This document shows, piece by piece, positions 25,758 through 34,646 of a stretch of 64,000 bases of DNA (position 1 is the first letter of the stretch; each line of letters begins with the position of its first letter). Origin of the DNA: Lacrimispora sphenoides JCM 1415 (lineage in GTDB: Bacteria; Bacillota; Clostridia; Lachnospirales; Lachnospiraceae); the NCBI RefSeq assembly GCF_900105615.1, contig NZ_LT630003.1:4464501-4528500 (forward strand), read 5' to 3'. Both the position numbers and the translations under genes were made by a program. The notes under the pieces are model-generated. The model searched no databases. It had not been told where the DNA came from and saw only the letters and a program-made list of their open reading frames with translations.

Positions 25758-26281
25758 CGAGTAAGCTTAATAACATTACGCTGATCGGTATGCCGGCTTC
25801 TGGTAAAAGCACAGTAGGCGTTTTGCTGGCAAAACGCCTTGGATATTCTTTTGTGGACGTGGACATTGTAATTCAGGAGCAGGAAGGCTGCCTATTAAAG
25901 GAAATTATTGAAAAAGAGGGCCAGGATGGCTTTCTGGCTGTGGAAAACAGGATCAATGCCTGCCTTAATGTCCGCCATAGCGTCATTGCCCCGGGAGGCA
26001 GCGTGATCTATGGAAAAGAAGCTATGGAGCATTTAAAAGAGATCAGTACTGTGGTTTATTTAAAGCTTAGCTATGAAAGCGTGGAAGAACGGCTGGGTAA
26101 TCTGGTAGACCGGGGAGTTGTCTTAAAGGACGGAATGACCTTAAAAGACTTATACGAGGAACGGGTACCTTATTATGAAAAATATGCCGACATAACCATT
26201 GATGAAAACGGCCTTGATGCAGGAAAGACGGTAGACAGGTTAAGAGCCATTATGGAGGAAAGGTTCGGCCTGACTACATAA
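25754..26281 (+). CDS. Shikimate kinase-like P-loop kinase
   Basis: 175 residues, start overlapping the previous stop (ATGA). Walker A is GMPASGKST (about residue 12-20). DVDIVIQEQEG fits the shikimate kinase DxD region, and the motif that is usually GGG reads PGGSVIY here, so the third Gly is Ser. The lid segment VEERLGNLVDRGVVL lacks the usual RPLL. The fold is clear, but the altered substrate motif makes true shikimate phosphorylation uncertain; another small-molecule kinase is possible. It is the last gene of the operon and is followed by a terminator. Confidence 0.75.
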   Translation: MTSKLNNITLIGMPASGKSTVGVLLAKRLGYSFVDVDIVIQEQEGCLLKEIIEKEGQDGFLAVENRINACLNVRHSVIAPGGSVIYGKEAMEHLKEISTVVYLKLSYESVEERLGNLVDRGVVLKDGMTLKDLYEERVPYYEKYADITIDENGLDAGKTVDRLRAIMEERFGLTT

Positions 26282-26328
26282 TCGCCTCGCCAGTTTTCAT
26301 AATCACCCTGAATATTTACGGGAAATTT

Positions 26329-26376
26329 AAAAGGTGTCTCTAAAGTCAAATTACGGCTTTTGGACACCTTTTTTGT
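26329..26376 (+). terminator. Terminator between aroK-like gene and chemoreceptor
   Basis: AAAGGTGTC (26330-26338) pairs with GACACCTTT (26363-26371) and a T run follows. The A-rich left side lets it serve the convergent gene too. Confidence 0.8.
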
Positions 26377-26377
26377 T

Positions 26378-28057
26378 TTAAACTTTTAACTGAAACTTTC
26401 CAATTAATAGCTTCAGCATCTGAGCCTGCCCGGCCATTTCCTGACTCGCAGCAGCACTTTCCTCTGATGTGGCGGAATTGGTTTGAATCACACTTGATAT
26501 CTGATCAATTCCCTGAGTTACCTGGGCAACTGCAAATGCCTGATCCTTTGATGCGGATGATATCTGGTATGCTAAGTCCGCTGCTGTTTTGGAAGACTGG
26601 ACAATGCGGTCCATGGATTTTGCAGTCTCCTTGGCAATATGATTTCCAGCCTCAATGGAAGCCAGGGTATGCTCAATTAATGCAGAGGTATTTTTGGAAG
26701 CTTCCTGACTTTTGTTGGCCAGGTTGCGGACCTCGTCTGCAACAACTGCAAAGCCCTTTCCGGCCTCTCCAGCCCTTGCTGCTTCTACGGCTGCGTTAAG
26801 GGCCAGGATATTGGTCTGGAAGGCAATGTCCTCTATGGTTTTGATAACCTTTCCGATTTCTGAGGAGGCACTGCTGATATCCTCCATGGCATTTGTCAGA
26901 TCCTGCATCTGAGTTTTACCAAATTCCAGCTCTGATGCGGTATTGCTTACCTGCTGGTTTGTTTCTTTTGCATTCTCCGCATTATGGTTTATGTTATTGG
27001 AAATATCATTGATGGTGGCAGCCAGCTCTTCAATAGAGGAAGCCTGTTCGGTCGCACCCTGGCTTAAAGCCTGGGCACTGCCTGCCACCTGTTCAGCACC
27101 TGAGGCCACCTGGTCTGAGGACTGGGTTATTTTAGCCATGACATCATTTAAGGAATCAGTAAGATTCTGTATGGAGAGCTGTACGGAACGGAACTCCCCT
27201 TTAAACTCCTCTGAGTCATGAGGAATATTAAAATTTCCCTGGGCCATCTGGCTTGTGGTGGAAGAAATATAATCCATATAGTAGGATAAACGCCCCATCA
27301 TCGTCCTCATACTGTCTGCAAGATGTCCTAGCTCATCTTCTGAACGATATTCCAGAATGCATTTCAAATCTCCCTGGGCCATCCGGTCTGCAACCGCTTT
27401 CAGTTCGTCAATGGGACGGGTGATCCCTCTTGTAATGGCGATTGCAATGATAACGGATGTAACAATGGAAATGAGGATGATGGTGCCCATAATTGCAATG
27501 AATATGGATGTCAGGCGGGAAAGATCGGCAGACCTTAAATCACCGGTTGTTGACTTATCTGACAACATGGTATTGATCGTATCTGCAATCTCCGCTGCCA
27601 GGGGAGCTGCCTGGCTTCGGAACGTAGTCATAGCCTCCTTGGGAGATGTCGATGCAAGCTCAATGGTATGGCTGCGGACCGCCTCATAGGATTTCATTTT
27701 TTCTGTAAGCTTGCTGTAAAGCTCTTTTTCCGAGGCTGTCTTCATCTGCCCCTGTACCAGTTCCATTTTCTGGTTTATCATTTCAATCTGTTTGCTTAGG
27801 TTTTCCTTCTGATTGGCAGTTTCCGCAGAATCTTCCGAAAAAATTATGTATAAAATTGTTGCACGGTGAGCCTGAAACGCCTGTCCCAGGCTTCCGATAT
27901 CGCCCTGGGCAAATCCATAATCCTGCAATGCAGTATGATATTTCTCATTAACGGTCCGAATGAGCAGAATTCCGATGGTTCCGGCTAAGCCTGAAAACAA
28001 TACAACGATGAGAAATGCAGCAAGCAGCCGGTTTCCTACCTTTCGTTTTTTTAACAT
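26378..28057 (-). CDS. Methyl-accepting chemotaxis protein with four-helix-bundle sensor
   Basis: 559 residues. GGAGGA lies at the normal distance from ATG 28057 ([12 protein letters not shown]), and an ATG 15 bases upstream overlaps that site. Membrane helix 1 is about 10-32. A helical external sensor (about 35-180) resembles the 4HB_MCP class. Membrane helix 2 is about 185-207, and HAMP begins at [24 protein letters not shown]. The signalling tip carries [40 protein letters not shown], which contacts CheA/CheW. The ligand is unknown. Confidence 0.92.
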   Translation of the reverse strand: MLKKRKVGNRLLAAFLIVVLFSGLAGTIGILLIRTVNEKYHTALQDYGFAQGDIGSLGQAFQAHRATILYIIFSEDSAETANQKENLSKQIEMINQKMELVQGQMKTASEKELYSKLTEKMKSYEAVRSHTIELASTSPKEAMTTFRSQAAPLAAEIADTINTMLSDKSTTGDLRSADLSRLTSIFIAIMGTIILISIVTSVIIAIAITRGITRPIDELKAVADRMAQGDLKCILEYRSEDELGHLADSMRTMMGRLSYYMDYISSTTSQMAQGNFNIPHDSEEFKGEFRSVQLSIQNLTDSLNDVMAKITQSSDQVASGAEQVAGSAQALSQGATEQASSIEELAATINDISNNINHNAENAKETNQQVSNTASELEFGKTQMQDLTNAMEDISSASSEIGKVIKTIEDIAFQTNILALNAAVEAARAGEAGKGFAVVADEVRNLANKSQEASKNTSALIEHTLASIEAGNHIAKETAKSMDRIVQSSKTAADLAYQISSASKDQAFAVAQVTQGIDQISSVIQTNSATSEESAAASQEMAGQAQMLKLLIGKFQLKV

Positions 28058-28154
28058 ACAATGTTCCTCCATGGTTTTAGTTTATTTTGCCTTATTACGT
28101 TTGTTCCATGAATTTTTGGATAAATGTCGGATTTGACATAATATTTCATAATGA

Positions 28155-28403
28155 TTCTATATTATATCTTTTCTTAAATTTCCTGAATATGGAATTACTA
28201 ATAATTATAGTTATCTTTCCGATTTTAGTCAATATAGTAGATGGTTACGTGCAAAATTTAGCAGCTATGATTATCTCACTGTAGTTGAAAGCGATGGGGA
28301 AGCAAAACATCTGCTGAAAAAATATTTTGCCGTTTCCGGACAGGAAGGAATTTATAGGATTCTTCATTCGGATAAAGGACTGGTCATTGAACTGGAAGAG
28401 TGA
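28155..28403 (+). pseudogene. Possible 3' remnant of an unidentified gene
   Basis: An 82-codon frame open from a TGA at 28152 has no usable start codon or ribosome site but reads like genuine protein, especially the second half (VVESDGEAKHLLKKYFAVSG, then YRILHSDKGLVIELEE) and the middle SRWLRAKFSSYDYL. It ends at TGA 28401-28403, 17 bases before a strong terminator. I take it as the tail of a plus-strand gene whose front was lost. I do not recognise the family. Alternative: chance frame. The rest of the gap 28058-28488 is the chemoreceptor's AT-rich upstream region and the terminator. Confidence 0.4.
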
Positions 28404-28420
28404 ATATCTGTATAAAAAAT

Positions 28421-28478
28421 ACCGTTTCATAATGAATGATGATGATTAATTGCCATTAATCATTCATTATGAAGCGGT
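28421..28478. terminator. Long two-part hairpin terminator
   Basis: ACCGTTTCATAATGA (28421-28435) pairs with TCATTATGAAGCGGT (28464-28478), with one mismatch. An inner stem ATGATTAAT/ATTAATCAT closes on TGCC. T-rich bases flank both ends, so it can end transcription from both sides. Confidence 0.8.
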
Positions 28479-28488
28479 TTTGTATGAA

Positions 28489-30456
28489 TTAGAACCGGAA
28501 CTGATCCATCAGGCCATTTAAGATATGGGCCTGACTGGAGAGCTCTTCGCTGGTGGCTGCGCTCTCTTCTGCAGTAGCGGAATTGGTCTGCACAACGCCG
28601 GATATCTGGTCGATTCCCAGGGCCACATGGGCAATGGAGCTTGCCTGTTCCTGGGAAGCTTCTGCGATATCATATATCAGAGAAGCCATTTTTTCGGAAG
28701 AAGCTGCGATTCGTTCCAGAGAATCCGCTGTTTCACCGGCGATTCCCGTTCCCTTCTGTACCGACTGGGCGGAGCTTTCTATGAGGAAAGCGGTATTTTT
28801 TGAGGCCTCCGCGCTTTTTGATGCAAGATTTCGCACTTCGTCGGCGACGACGGCAAAGCCTTTTCCGGCTTCTCCGGCACGGGCGGCTTCAACCGCTGCG
28901 TTTAAAGCCAGGATGTTGGTCTGGTAGGCAATATCTTCGATGGTTTTTATGATCTTACCGATTTCACTGGAAGTATGGTTGATCTCGTTCATTGCATCGG
29001 TCATTCTCTTCATCTGTTCTTTTCCATTTTCCAGCTGGGTTGAAGTCTCCTTTGCCTGGAGAGTGGCCTCCTCTGCGTTTTTAGCATTTAAATCCACATG
29101 AGAAGAAATAAGACTTATGGTAGCTACCAGCTCCTCCACGGAACTGGCCTGCTCTGTTGCTCCCTGGGAGAGCGCCTGGGCACCTGCGGATACTTGTTCG
29201 GCACCGGATGCTACCTCCTCAGAGGACTGGTCGATCCTTAAGAGAGTATCTCTGAGCCTGGACTGCAGCTGGGTCATGGCCTGAAGAATCCCGCCAAATC
29301 CTCCTACATAGGCGGACTCGCAGCTGGAAGAAACGGTTAAGCTGCCTTCTGCCATCTCATTGAGAATATGATCTACATCTCCGATGATCATTTTAAACCC
29401 GTCCACCAGCTCCCGGGTAGCTTCTGCCAGCACACCGGTTTCGTCTTGGCTGTTGATTACAGGAACCGGAGACTCCAGATCACCCTGCACCAGTCTTTTT
29501 AAGCGTTCGGTACAGGCATTTACGGGATTTCCGATTCTTCCTGCAAGGACAACCGATATGATTCCGGCCACAGTCAGTGCTGCGATGAGCAGTATTACCG
29601 ATATGACGATTCCGGTTATGGTCGCTCCCATAAAGTCCGTCATGGGAGCTTTGAGGCCGAAGCTCCAGCCATCGGTCCCTTCAATGGGTGCATATGCCAG
29701 AAATTCGTTTACGCCCCCCTTGTTGTAACGGCCAAATCCGCTATTTCCTTCGGTCATTCCCTTCTCAAGAGCAGCAAGAGCAGCCAGTCCGGGATCTGTC
29801 TTTGCGATTTCCTGGGTATTTGTCACATTGGTTACTTTCTCCATATCCACATCGGCAATGATACCGCCGCTTCTGTTCAGTATGTAGGAATTGCTTCCCT
29901 TACTTATCTTTATGCTGGCAACGATATCATTTAAAAAGGTCTCTGTAGGGACAAAATATACGACGCCCACGACTTTGGAATCCGGAATTCCCTTATCCCA
30001 CAATGGGGCGGATATGATAATGGTAAGCTGTCCTGTGATCTTACTGATTAAAGGATCGGATACCACTGTCTCGCCATTTAGGGACTTTTGGAAATAGTCC
30101 CGGTCAGAATAGTCTTTTCCATCAAACAAGCTGATTCCGTCTGCCCCCAGTATGTTTCCACGCTGGAAGTCGTGGGCTTTTGCCTTCTGGTCTATGATGG
30201 TTTTTTTATCAGCCACGCTGGTTCCAGGGTTGGAGAGCCGGTCAATGCTGCCGACTTCATAGGCAATATTCTTATAAATATCCAGTTCTTTTGAAACCCG
30301 CTGTGAGGCGGTGCGTGCCAGTTCCGTCATGGTCTGGTTCATAGTCCCGATCATGCTGGAATAGTTTAAATAAATGCTGGTACCTCCCACTGCACATAGG
30401 GAAATAAATACTGTCAAAGCCATGCTTAGCAGTATTTTAGTTTTTATGCTTTTCAT
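28489..30456 (-). CDS. Methyl-accepting chemotaxis protein with dCache sensor
   Basis: 655 residues from ATG 30456, preceded by AAAGGAGA; a GTG six bases upstream is less well spaced. Membrane helix 1 is about 8-30. A large external double-Cache domain follows ([44 protein letters not shown]), typical for amino-acid or organic-acid sensing. Membrane helix 2 is about 280-305, then HAMP and the conserved tip [24 protein letters not shown]. It is a second chemoreceptor beside 26378-28057; signalling tips are nearly identical, sensors unrelated. No flagellar genes occur in the window. Confidence 0.92.
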   Translation of the reverse strand: MKSIKTKILLSMALTVFISLCAVGGTSIYLNYSSMIGTMNQTMTELARTASQRVSKELDIYKNIAYEVGSIDRLSNPGTSVADKKTIIDQKAKAHDFQRGNILGADGISLFDGKDYSDRDYFQKSLNGETVVSDPLISKITGQLTIIISAPLWDKGIPDSKVVGVVYFVPTETFLNDIVASIKISKGSNSYILNRSGGIIADVDMEKVTNVTNTQEIAKTDPGLAALAALEKGMTEGNSGFGRYNKGGVNEFLAYAPIEGTDGWSFGLKAPMTDFMGATITGIVISVILLIAALTVAGIISVVLAGRIGNPVNACTERLKRLVQGDLESPVPVINSQDETGVLAEATRELVDGFKMIIGDVDHILNEMAEGSLTVSSSCESAYVGGFGGILQAMTQLQSRLRDTLLRIDQSSEEVASGAEQVSAGAQALSQGATEQASSVEELVATISLISSHVDLNAKNAEEATLQAKETSTQLENGKEQMKRMTDAMNEINHTSSEIGKIIKTIEDIAYQTNILALNAAVEAARAGEAGKGFAVVADEVRNLASKSAEASKNTAFLIESSAQSVQKGTGIAGETADSLERIAASSEKMASLIYDIAEASQEQASSIAHVALGIDQISGVVQTNSATAEESAATSEELSSQAHILNGLMDQFRF

Positions 30457-30640
30457 TATCACTTCTCCTTTGTACTTCGCTTAAGTCTGCGAATTTAAGT
30501 ATACTTTATGTTAGGAAAAATGTCTAATTCCTTTTCTGCAATATGATATAAAATGCTAATAGACAAATCACGTAATATGCTCTATATTGAAATGACTACT
30601 TTATAACCAAATTTTTTTAAGGAGACTAAATAAATTTTTT

Positions 30641-30794
30641 GTGGTACTCAACGACACCTTGCCTGATTTACTTAATATGATAAAGCCTGGTGCCAGATGA
30701 AGTGCTTGACATCATCAGCGAGGGTGGTTCCGGCTACCATTTCTTTGAAAGAAGTGCAGAACGGCTCATTATTAATAAAACAGATTACCGATAA
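30641..30794 (+). pseudogene. Possible broken gene fragment of unknown family
   Basis: Two short frames on the plus strand read like protein but are out of register by one base: VVLNDTLPDLLNMI from 30641, and SLVPDEVLDIISEGGSGYHF continuing to KTDYR up to TAA 30792-30794. A perfect terminator follows 4 bases later, as for a real gene end. A frameshift or decay would explain this. I do not recognise it. In the rest of the gap 30457-30937 I see only AT-rich sequence and two terminators. Confidence 0.35.
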
Positions 30795-30798
30795 TCAG

Positions 30799-30831
30799 AT
30801 CCCTCAGGCATATAACTGCCTGAGGGATTTT
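30799..30831 (+). terminator. Terminator after the gene fragment
   Basis: ATCCCTCAGGCA (30799-30810) pairs perfectly with TGCCTGAGGGAT (30817-30828), then TTTT. Confidence 0.85.
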
Positions 30832-30888
30832 ACGTATCTATTTCCTTGTATTTACCGCAATCAACAAGGTTTATATTGCAAAGTATAT

Positions 30889-30922
30889 AATCCTGCCGTT
30901 GATTATACATAACGGCAGGATT
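30889..30922 (-). terminator. Hairpin terminator of the ars operon
   Basis: AATCCTGCCGTT (30889-30900) pairs perfectly with AACGGCAGGATT (30911-30922), placed just after the arsA stop on the minus strand. The T tract is weak. Confidence 0.7.
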
Positions 30923-30937
30923 TCTGACAAAAGTTTG

Positions 30938-32674
30938 CTATAACATTAACAAACGGTCCCCTTTGATTTCTTCTGCACTCCATGTAATTAATGCAAATTT
31001 ACCGTCAGCATGTTTATCAACACGATTAAGCCATTCCACCTCATTTGCCGCCTTTGCTGCCAACATGGGATTGGTGGTATCCGCGCCGTACAAGGATTGG
31101 TTGATAATCCACCACTGAGCGGATATACCTGCCCGCTTCAAATCGTCCTCCAAACGCAATGCCTCATAAACAGGTGTTGCTTCGGGCAGGGTCACAATAA
31201 GAACTTCGGTTTCATCAGATTTCAGCCTTGGCAGAAGTTTCTTCACTGATTCAGGGATTTCACCTTTTGTTCGCTGAATCTCATGATTGTAACTTTGAGT
31301 GGATTCCAGCAAAAGCAGGGTATGACCGGTAGGTGCCGTATCAATCACCACTACCTGATCGTCAGCTTTATCTACTATTTCTGCAAAGGCACGAAACACA
31401 GCAATTTCCTGTGTGCAGGGAGAACGCAAATCTTCCTCAACATAGGCAATATCACCATCGCTCATACCAGACGAACGAGCTTTATAAAGCACTTCAGACT
31501 GGTATTTTTTCAGTTCTTCGGCCTCGTCTATATGGCTCAATGAAACGCCGCAGTTTTCGTCCAGCACAAATTTCAGATGTGCGGCGGGGTCGGTAGTTGT
31601 AAGATGAACTTTTTCTCCGCGCTTTGCAAGACCCAACGCCACAGCAGCAGCAACAGTAGTTTTTCCTACGCCGCCTTTGCCCATGGTGAAAATAACGCGC
31701 TTGCCGCTTTTTGCCAGTTCGTCGATCACATTATTTAACGCAGGAACATGAATGCGGTTCAGCGTTTCATTGTGTACAGTTACATGGTCGGTATTCAGTA
31801 AGGCACGCACATTTTCAAGTCCTGTGACGTTATAGGCTCGTAAGGGTACCATATGGAGCGGAAGCGTCTGGAGACTTTCCGGCATTGCATTAAGCGCGGT
31901 CTGCTGCTTCTCATACAAGTTGGAAGAAAGAGGGTCGCTGTATTCAGTCAGTACACCATTGATAACCAGCATTTGATTGAGGACTCCCAGGGAGGAAAGT
32001 TCGCCATAAGCCCGTGCTGCTTCTTTAAACGGTGCTGTCTCGGGGCGCGTCACAAGGATTAATGAGGTCAAATTTCCGTTTGCCAGAGTTTCCACAGCCT
32101 GCTTGTAAATCATCTTTTTGCTTTCCAGACCGGAAAGCTGGCCCAAGCAGGACGCACCGTGAGTGCTTTCGCTGATAAAATTACTCCATGCGGACGGGAG
32201 CTGAAGCATTCGCAGAGTGTGGCCTGTGGGTGCGGTGTCAAAAATAATATGATCATATTCCTGTTGTATCTTACCGTCTGTGATAAAGTTGGAAAATTCA
32301 TTAAACGCCGCGATCTCCACGGTGCAGGAGCCAGAAAGCTGTTCTTCCATGTTAGCGAGAACAGCATCAGGAAGTTTGCCGCGGTAAGGGGCAATGACGC
32401 TTTCCCGGTATTCAGCAGCAGCCTGAATTGGGTCGAGATTCGCCACCGCCAAATTAGGCACGTCGGGAATCGGTATCCCCTTGTTTGTTAACTCCATAGA
32501 AAAAACGTCCTGTAAATTAGATGCCGGGTCGGTACTGATCAGCATCACTCGTTTTCCTTTGTCTGCCAGTGATACAGCGGTGGCGCAGGCAACGCTTGTT
32601 TTTCCCACGCCGCCCTTGCCGGTATAGAAGAGATACTTTGTAAGTTTGATTGTACAAGGGTCAAATAAATTCAC
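30938..32674 (-). CDS. arsA: Arsenite-stimulated ATPase ArsA
   Basis: 578 residues starting at GTG 32674, one base after the arsD stop and 11 bases after AAAGGAGG. The frame runs further upstream only through arsD. Two homologous halves each carry a P-loop (GKGGVGKTS and GKGGVGKTT) and the DTAPTGHTL motif. Cysteines in GSCTVEIAAF, HGASCLGQ and SPCTQEIAVF match the three As(III)-binding Cys of ArsA. ArsA normally powers ArsB or Acr3 efflux from the cytoplasm. No pump gene is found in this operon or window, which is unusual. Confidence 0.95.
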   Translation of the reverse strand: MNLFDPCTIKLTKYLFYTGKGGVGKTSVACATAVSLADKGKRVMLISTDPASNLQDVFSMELTNKGIPIPDVPNLAVANLDPIQAAAEYRESVIAPYRGKLPDAVLANMEEQLSGSCTVEIAAFNEFSNFITDGKIQQEYDHIIFDTAPTGHTLRMLQLPSAWSNFISESTHGASCLGQLSGLESKKMIYKQAVETLANGNLTSLILVTRPETAPFKEAARAYGELSSLGVLNQMLVINGVLTEYSDPLSSNLYEKQQTALNAMPESLQTLPLHMVPLRAYNVTGLENVRALLNTDHVTVHNETLNRIHVPALNNVIDELAKSGKRVIFTMGKGGVGKTTVAAAVALGLAKRGEKVHLTTTDPAAHLKFVLDENCGVSLSHIDEAEELKKYQSEVLYKARSSGMSDGDIAYVEEDLRSPCTQEIAVFRAFAEIVDKADDQVVVIDTAPTGHTLLLLESTQSYNHEIQRTKGEIPESVKKLLPRLKSDETEVLIVTLPEATPVYEALRLEDDLKRAGISAQWWIINQSLYGADTTNPMLAAKAANEVEWLNRVDKHADGKFALITWSAEEIKGDRLLML

Positions 32675-32675
32675 T

Positions 32676-33053
32676 TTAGCAGCAGCCTCCTTTGCAGCAG
32701 CAGCCATCATTTCCCTGCGCTTTTTCCACTGGTCTACCCAGTAAGTTGGCAGGCAGGCCCAACCACTCCGTAAATTCCGCATTAGTGGGGTATTTGCCGG
32801 TCAGAAGGATTTTTCCATCCATCAGGGTAACGGGCAAGCCGTCTGGCCCTTTGTCATTTATGAAGTCATTCACGGCCTTATTATTCACAAACTCCATTGG
32901 TGCACTGTTGAGATTAAAACGATCAACGGTTACGCCATGTTTTTTCAATGTATCAAGTACAGTAGAGATACGAAGCAGTTCGGGATCAACTCCTACTCCG
33001 CAAAGTCCGGTAGAGCAGCACATAGCAGGTTCAAAGATTTGCATTGTTTTCAT
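32676..33053 (-). CDS. arsD: Arsenic metallochaperone ArsD
   Basis: 125 residues from ATG 33053 (MKTMQIFEPAMCCSTGLCG), following AGAAGGTAAC. An ATG 18 bases upstream lacks a site. The vicinal Cys pair with a third Cys (CC-x4-C, about residues 12-18) receives As(III) from glutathione-type thiols and passes it to ArsA. Two further Cys clusters close the C-terminus (CCCKGGCC). The gene is one base from arsA. A palindrome like the arsR operator lies upstream, suggesting separate ArsR control of arsDA. Confidence 0.94.
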   Translation of the reverse strand: MKTMQIFEPAMCCSTGLCGVGVDPELLRISTVLDTLKKHGVTVDRFNLNSAPMEFVNNKAVNDFINDKGPDGLPVTLMDGKILLTGKYPTNAEFTEWLGLPANLLGRPVEKAQGNDGCCCKGGCC

Positions 33054-33137
33054 AAAGTTACCTTCTTTCATTGAATTTATTTAGAATCGCGTTCCGTGAA
33101 GAAGCGTTCTATGTTCAAATTTCATACAATCATTGTC

Positions 33138-33157
33138 ATATAGAATTTTTTCTATAT
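33138..33157. promoter_or_regulatory. Second ArsR-type operator, upstream of arsD
   Basis: ATATAGAA-TTTT-TTCTATAT is a perfect 20-bp palindrome with a 4-base centre. It has the same TAGAA-N4-TTCTA core as the operator at the arsR promoter. The TATAGA part could be a -10 box for arsDA on the minus strand. Confidence 0.7.
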
Positions 33158-33231
33158 TTCGACGACTTTTTTGTCGATGCCAAATTTCCCATTGAGAACA
33201 TGACACCGACAGCTGCGGTCACAGTAACAAA

Positions 33232-33549
33232 CTATATATCACTGCCTTTCCGATGGCATATGCAATCGGGGTTTGAAGTGAATATCTCTCCTAACTGCTG
33301 ATAAAAAGCTTTTAGGCGTTCCTCATTCAATGAATAATATATCCATTTGCCTTCCGGCCTTGCTTTTACCAAGCCAGCGTCTATTAAGACTTTCATATCA
33401 TGGGACAGGGTCGGCTGGGTAATATGAAACTTTTCTAAAATCTTGCAGGCACAAAGCTCTCCGCAAGAAAGCATATCAACAATGCGTAATCGTTTCGGGT
33501 CGGATAAAGCCTTTAAAATTTTAGCATTCTGAATGTATTTTTCTTCCAT
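33232..33549 (-). CDS. arsR: Arsenic-responsive repressor ArsR
   Basis: 105 residues, winged helix-turn-helix. KALSDPKRLRIVDML opens the domain. The As(III)-binding ELCACKILE motif (the family reads ELCVCDL) lies at the start of the recognition region, followed by FHITQPTLSHDMKVLIDAGLV and the wing EGKWIYYSL. A further CIC pair near the C-terminus (NPDCICHRKG) could add metal ligands. It represses until arsenite binds. It is the first gene of arsR-arsD-arsA, separated from arsD by 178 bases that contain their own operator. Confidence 0.93.
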   Translation of the reverse strand: MEEKYIQNAKILKALSDPKRLRIVDMLSCGELCACKILEKFHITQPTLSHDMKVLIDAGLVKARPEGKWIYYSLNEERLKAFYQQLGEIFTSNPDCICHRKGSDI

Positions 33550-33560
33550 AGTACAACCTC

Positions 33561-33613
33561 ACATAGAATATTTTCTATGTATTATCATATGCCTTAAATA
33601 AAAATATGTCAAT
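33561..33613 (-). promoter_or_regulatory. arsR promoter with ArsR operator at the start site
   Basis: On the minus strand TTGACA (33613-33608), an 18-base spacer and TATGAT (33589-33584) form a strong promoter. The palindrome ACATAGAA-N4-TTCTATGT (33561-33580) covers the predicted start site, ideal for repression. Confidence 0.82.
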
Positions 33614-33700
33614 ATAATTTACTTTTCTATATCATCCATATGTACTTTAATAAATCCTTCGTAAAATGGATTATTTCCGTTACAAATTCCGGGTCATTAC

Positions 33701-33729
33701 TTGCCTTTTAACGTATTTTGTGCTACACT
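33701..33729 (+). promoter_or_regulatory. queT promoter
   Basis: TTGCCT (33701-33706), 17-base spacer, TACACT (33724-33729). The predicted start near 33736 falls just before the structured leader. Confidence 0.65.
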
Positions 33730-33741
33730 TTTTTATGCAAT

Positions 33742-33840
33742 AAGGTCGCAGACCCCCTTGATTTTCCTACATATCAAGGCTATCTGCATTCAACGGCCGG
33801 TGTGTTCGAGACCTTCCACACCTAAAACAAAACTAAAGGA
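33742..33840 (+). ncRNA. Pseudoknotted queT leader, candidate preQ1 riboswitch
   Basis: Stem S1 AAGGTC (33742-33747) pairs with GACCTT (33810-33815). Stem S2 GGTGTG (33799-33804) pairs with CACACC (33817-33822) and encloses the S1 3' strand in its loop, so S1 and S2 are interleaved as an H-type pseudoknot. An arm inside S1 combines GCAGA/TCTGC (33748-33752, 33783-33787) and CCTTGAT/ATCAAGG (33756-33762, 33773-33779). A tail with AAACTAAAGGAG leads into the queT ribosome site. queT genes are known targets of preQ1 riboswitches. I cannot assign the class from memory. Confidence 0.6.
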
Positions 33841-33849
33841 GAAATGAAT

Positions 33850-34356
33850 ATGCATTACAAAACTTCAGAAAAAACCTATTTTATGGTTTTTTCAGCGGCG
33901 ATTGCTGCAGTCTACACTGTGCTGACCATGGTTTTTGCGCCTATCAGCTTCGGTCCCATCCAGTTTAGAATTTCAGAGATCCTCTGTATTCTGCCATTTT
34001 TTACTCCGGCAGCAATTCCTGGATTGTTCATTGGTTGCTTCCTGTCAAATTTATTATGCGGAGCAGCAACCCTGGATGTGATTTTTGGAAGTCTTGCAAC
34101 CCTGATCGGAGCTATCGGTTCCTATAAGCTTCGGAAAAACAGGTGGCTGGTATGCCTTCCGCCGATTTTGGCAAATACCATTATCATCCCATGGGTTCTG
34201 CGGTACGCTTACGGCTCAGAGGATATTATCTGGTATGGGATGCTGACAGTGGGAATAGGAGAGATTCTAGTAATAGGAATCCTTGGCAACATACTGCTTG
34301 GCGTGCTGAACAATTATAGGCATGTAATATTCGGGCGTTTCTTGTCGGATAAATAA
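33850..34356 (+). CDS. queT: QueT family queuosine-precursor transporter (ECF S-component)
   Basis: 168 residues, a membrane protein with five or six hydrophobic helices. Family features are AAIAAVYTVLTMVFAPISFGPIQFRISEIL, FFTPAAIPGLFIGCFLSNLL and ANTIIIPWVLRYAYG. It binds a queuosine precursor (preQ0/preQ1 or queuine-like) outside and imports it with a shared energising module, which is not encoded here. ATG 33850 is 8 bases after AGGAG, while ATG 33844 is only 2 bases from it, so 33850 is preferred. The structured leader probably shuts translation or transcription when precursor is plentiful. Confidence 0.88.
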   Translation: MHYKTSEKTYFMVFSAAIAAVYTVLTMVFAPISFGPIQFRISEILCILPFFTPAAIPGLFIGCFLSNLLCGAATLDVIFGSLATLIGAIGSYKLRKNRWLVCLPPILANTIIIPWVLRYAYGSEDIIWYGMLTVGIGEILVIGILGNILLGVLNNYRHVIFGRFLSDK

Positions 34357-34413
34357 GAACTTGAAAGTTTTACGGTGCCGCAGCATAGCTTCATGCATTT
34401 AAGAGCTACTTTT

Positions 34414-34463
34414 GAGCTTGTTCAGGTGTTTTGTAATAAGCATCCTGAATGAGCTTTCTCTTT
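34414..34463 (+). terminator. Terminator after queT
   Basis: GAGCTTGTTCAGG (34414-34426) pairs with CCTGAATGAGCTT (34444-34456), followed by TCTCTTT. The remaining bases up to 34646 hold a TATAAT-like box near 34610 and no gene. Confidence 0.7.
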
Positions 34464-34646
34464 ATATGATAGCAAAAGTATTCCGTAAATGTATATTCAT
34501 AGAGAGTGTTTTCTTCCCTCATAACATTAGATCAAAAGGCAGGTTACAATCGTTATATAAACTTTAACCCAAAATGGAAAATGTGACCAATATGTAACCG
34601 CCTTCATTTATAATTATATCATAACACAAGGATGATGGTGGAAATT

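Noticed and set aside
28087..28284. 65-codon plus-strand frame upstream of the chemoreceptor
   Set aside because: AT-rich, hydrophobic by composition and without a ribosome site; it overlaps the better-supported remnant frame.
30697..30912. 71-codon plus-strand frame
   Set aside because: It reads straight through a perfect 12-bp terminator stem, is low in complexity and lacks a ribosome site.
33742..33840. Classical preQ1-I riboswitch in front of queT
   Set aside because: The region is about 100 bases with a large inserted arm, unlike the short preQ1-I layout, so I do not name a class.
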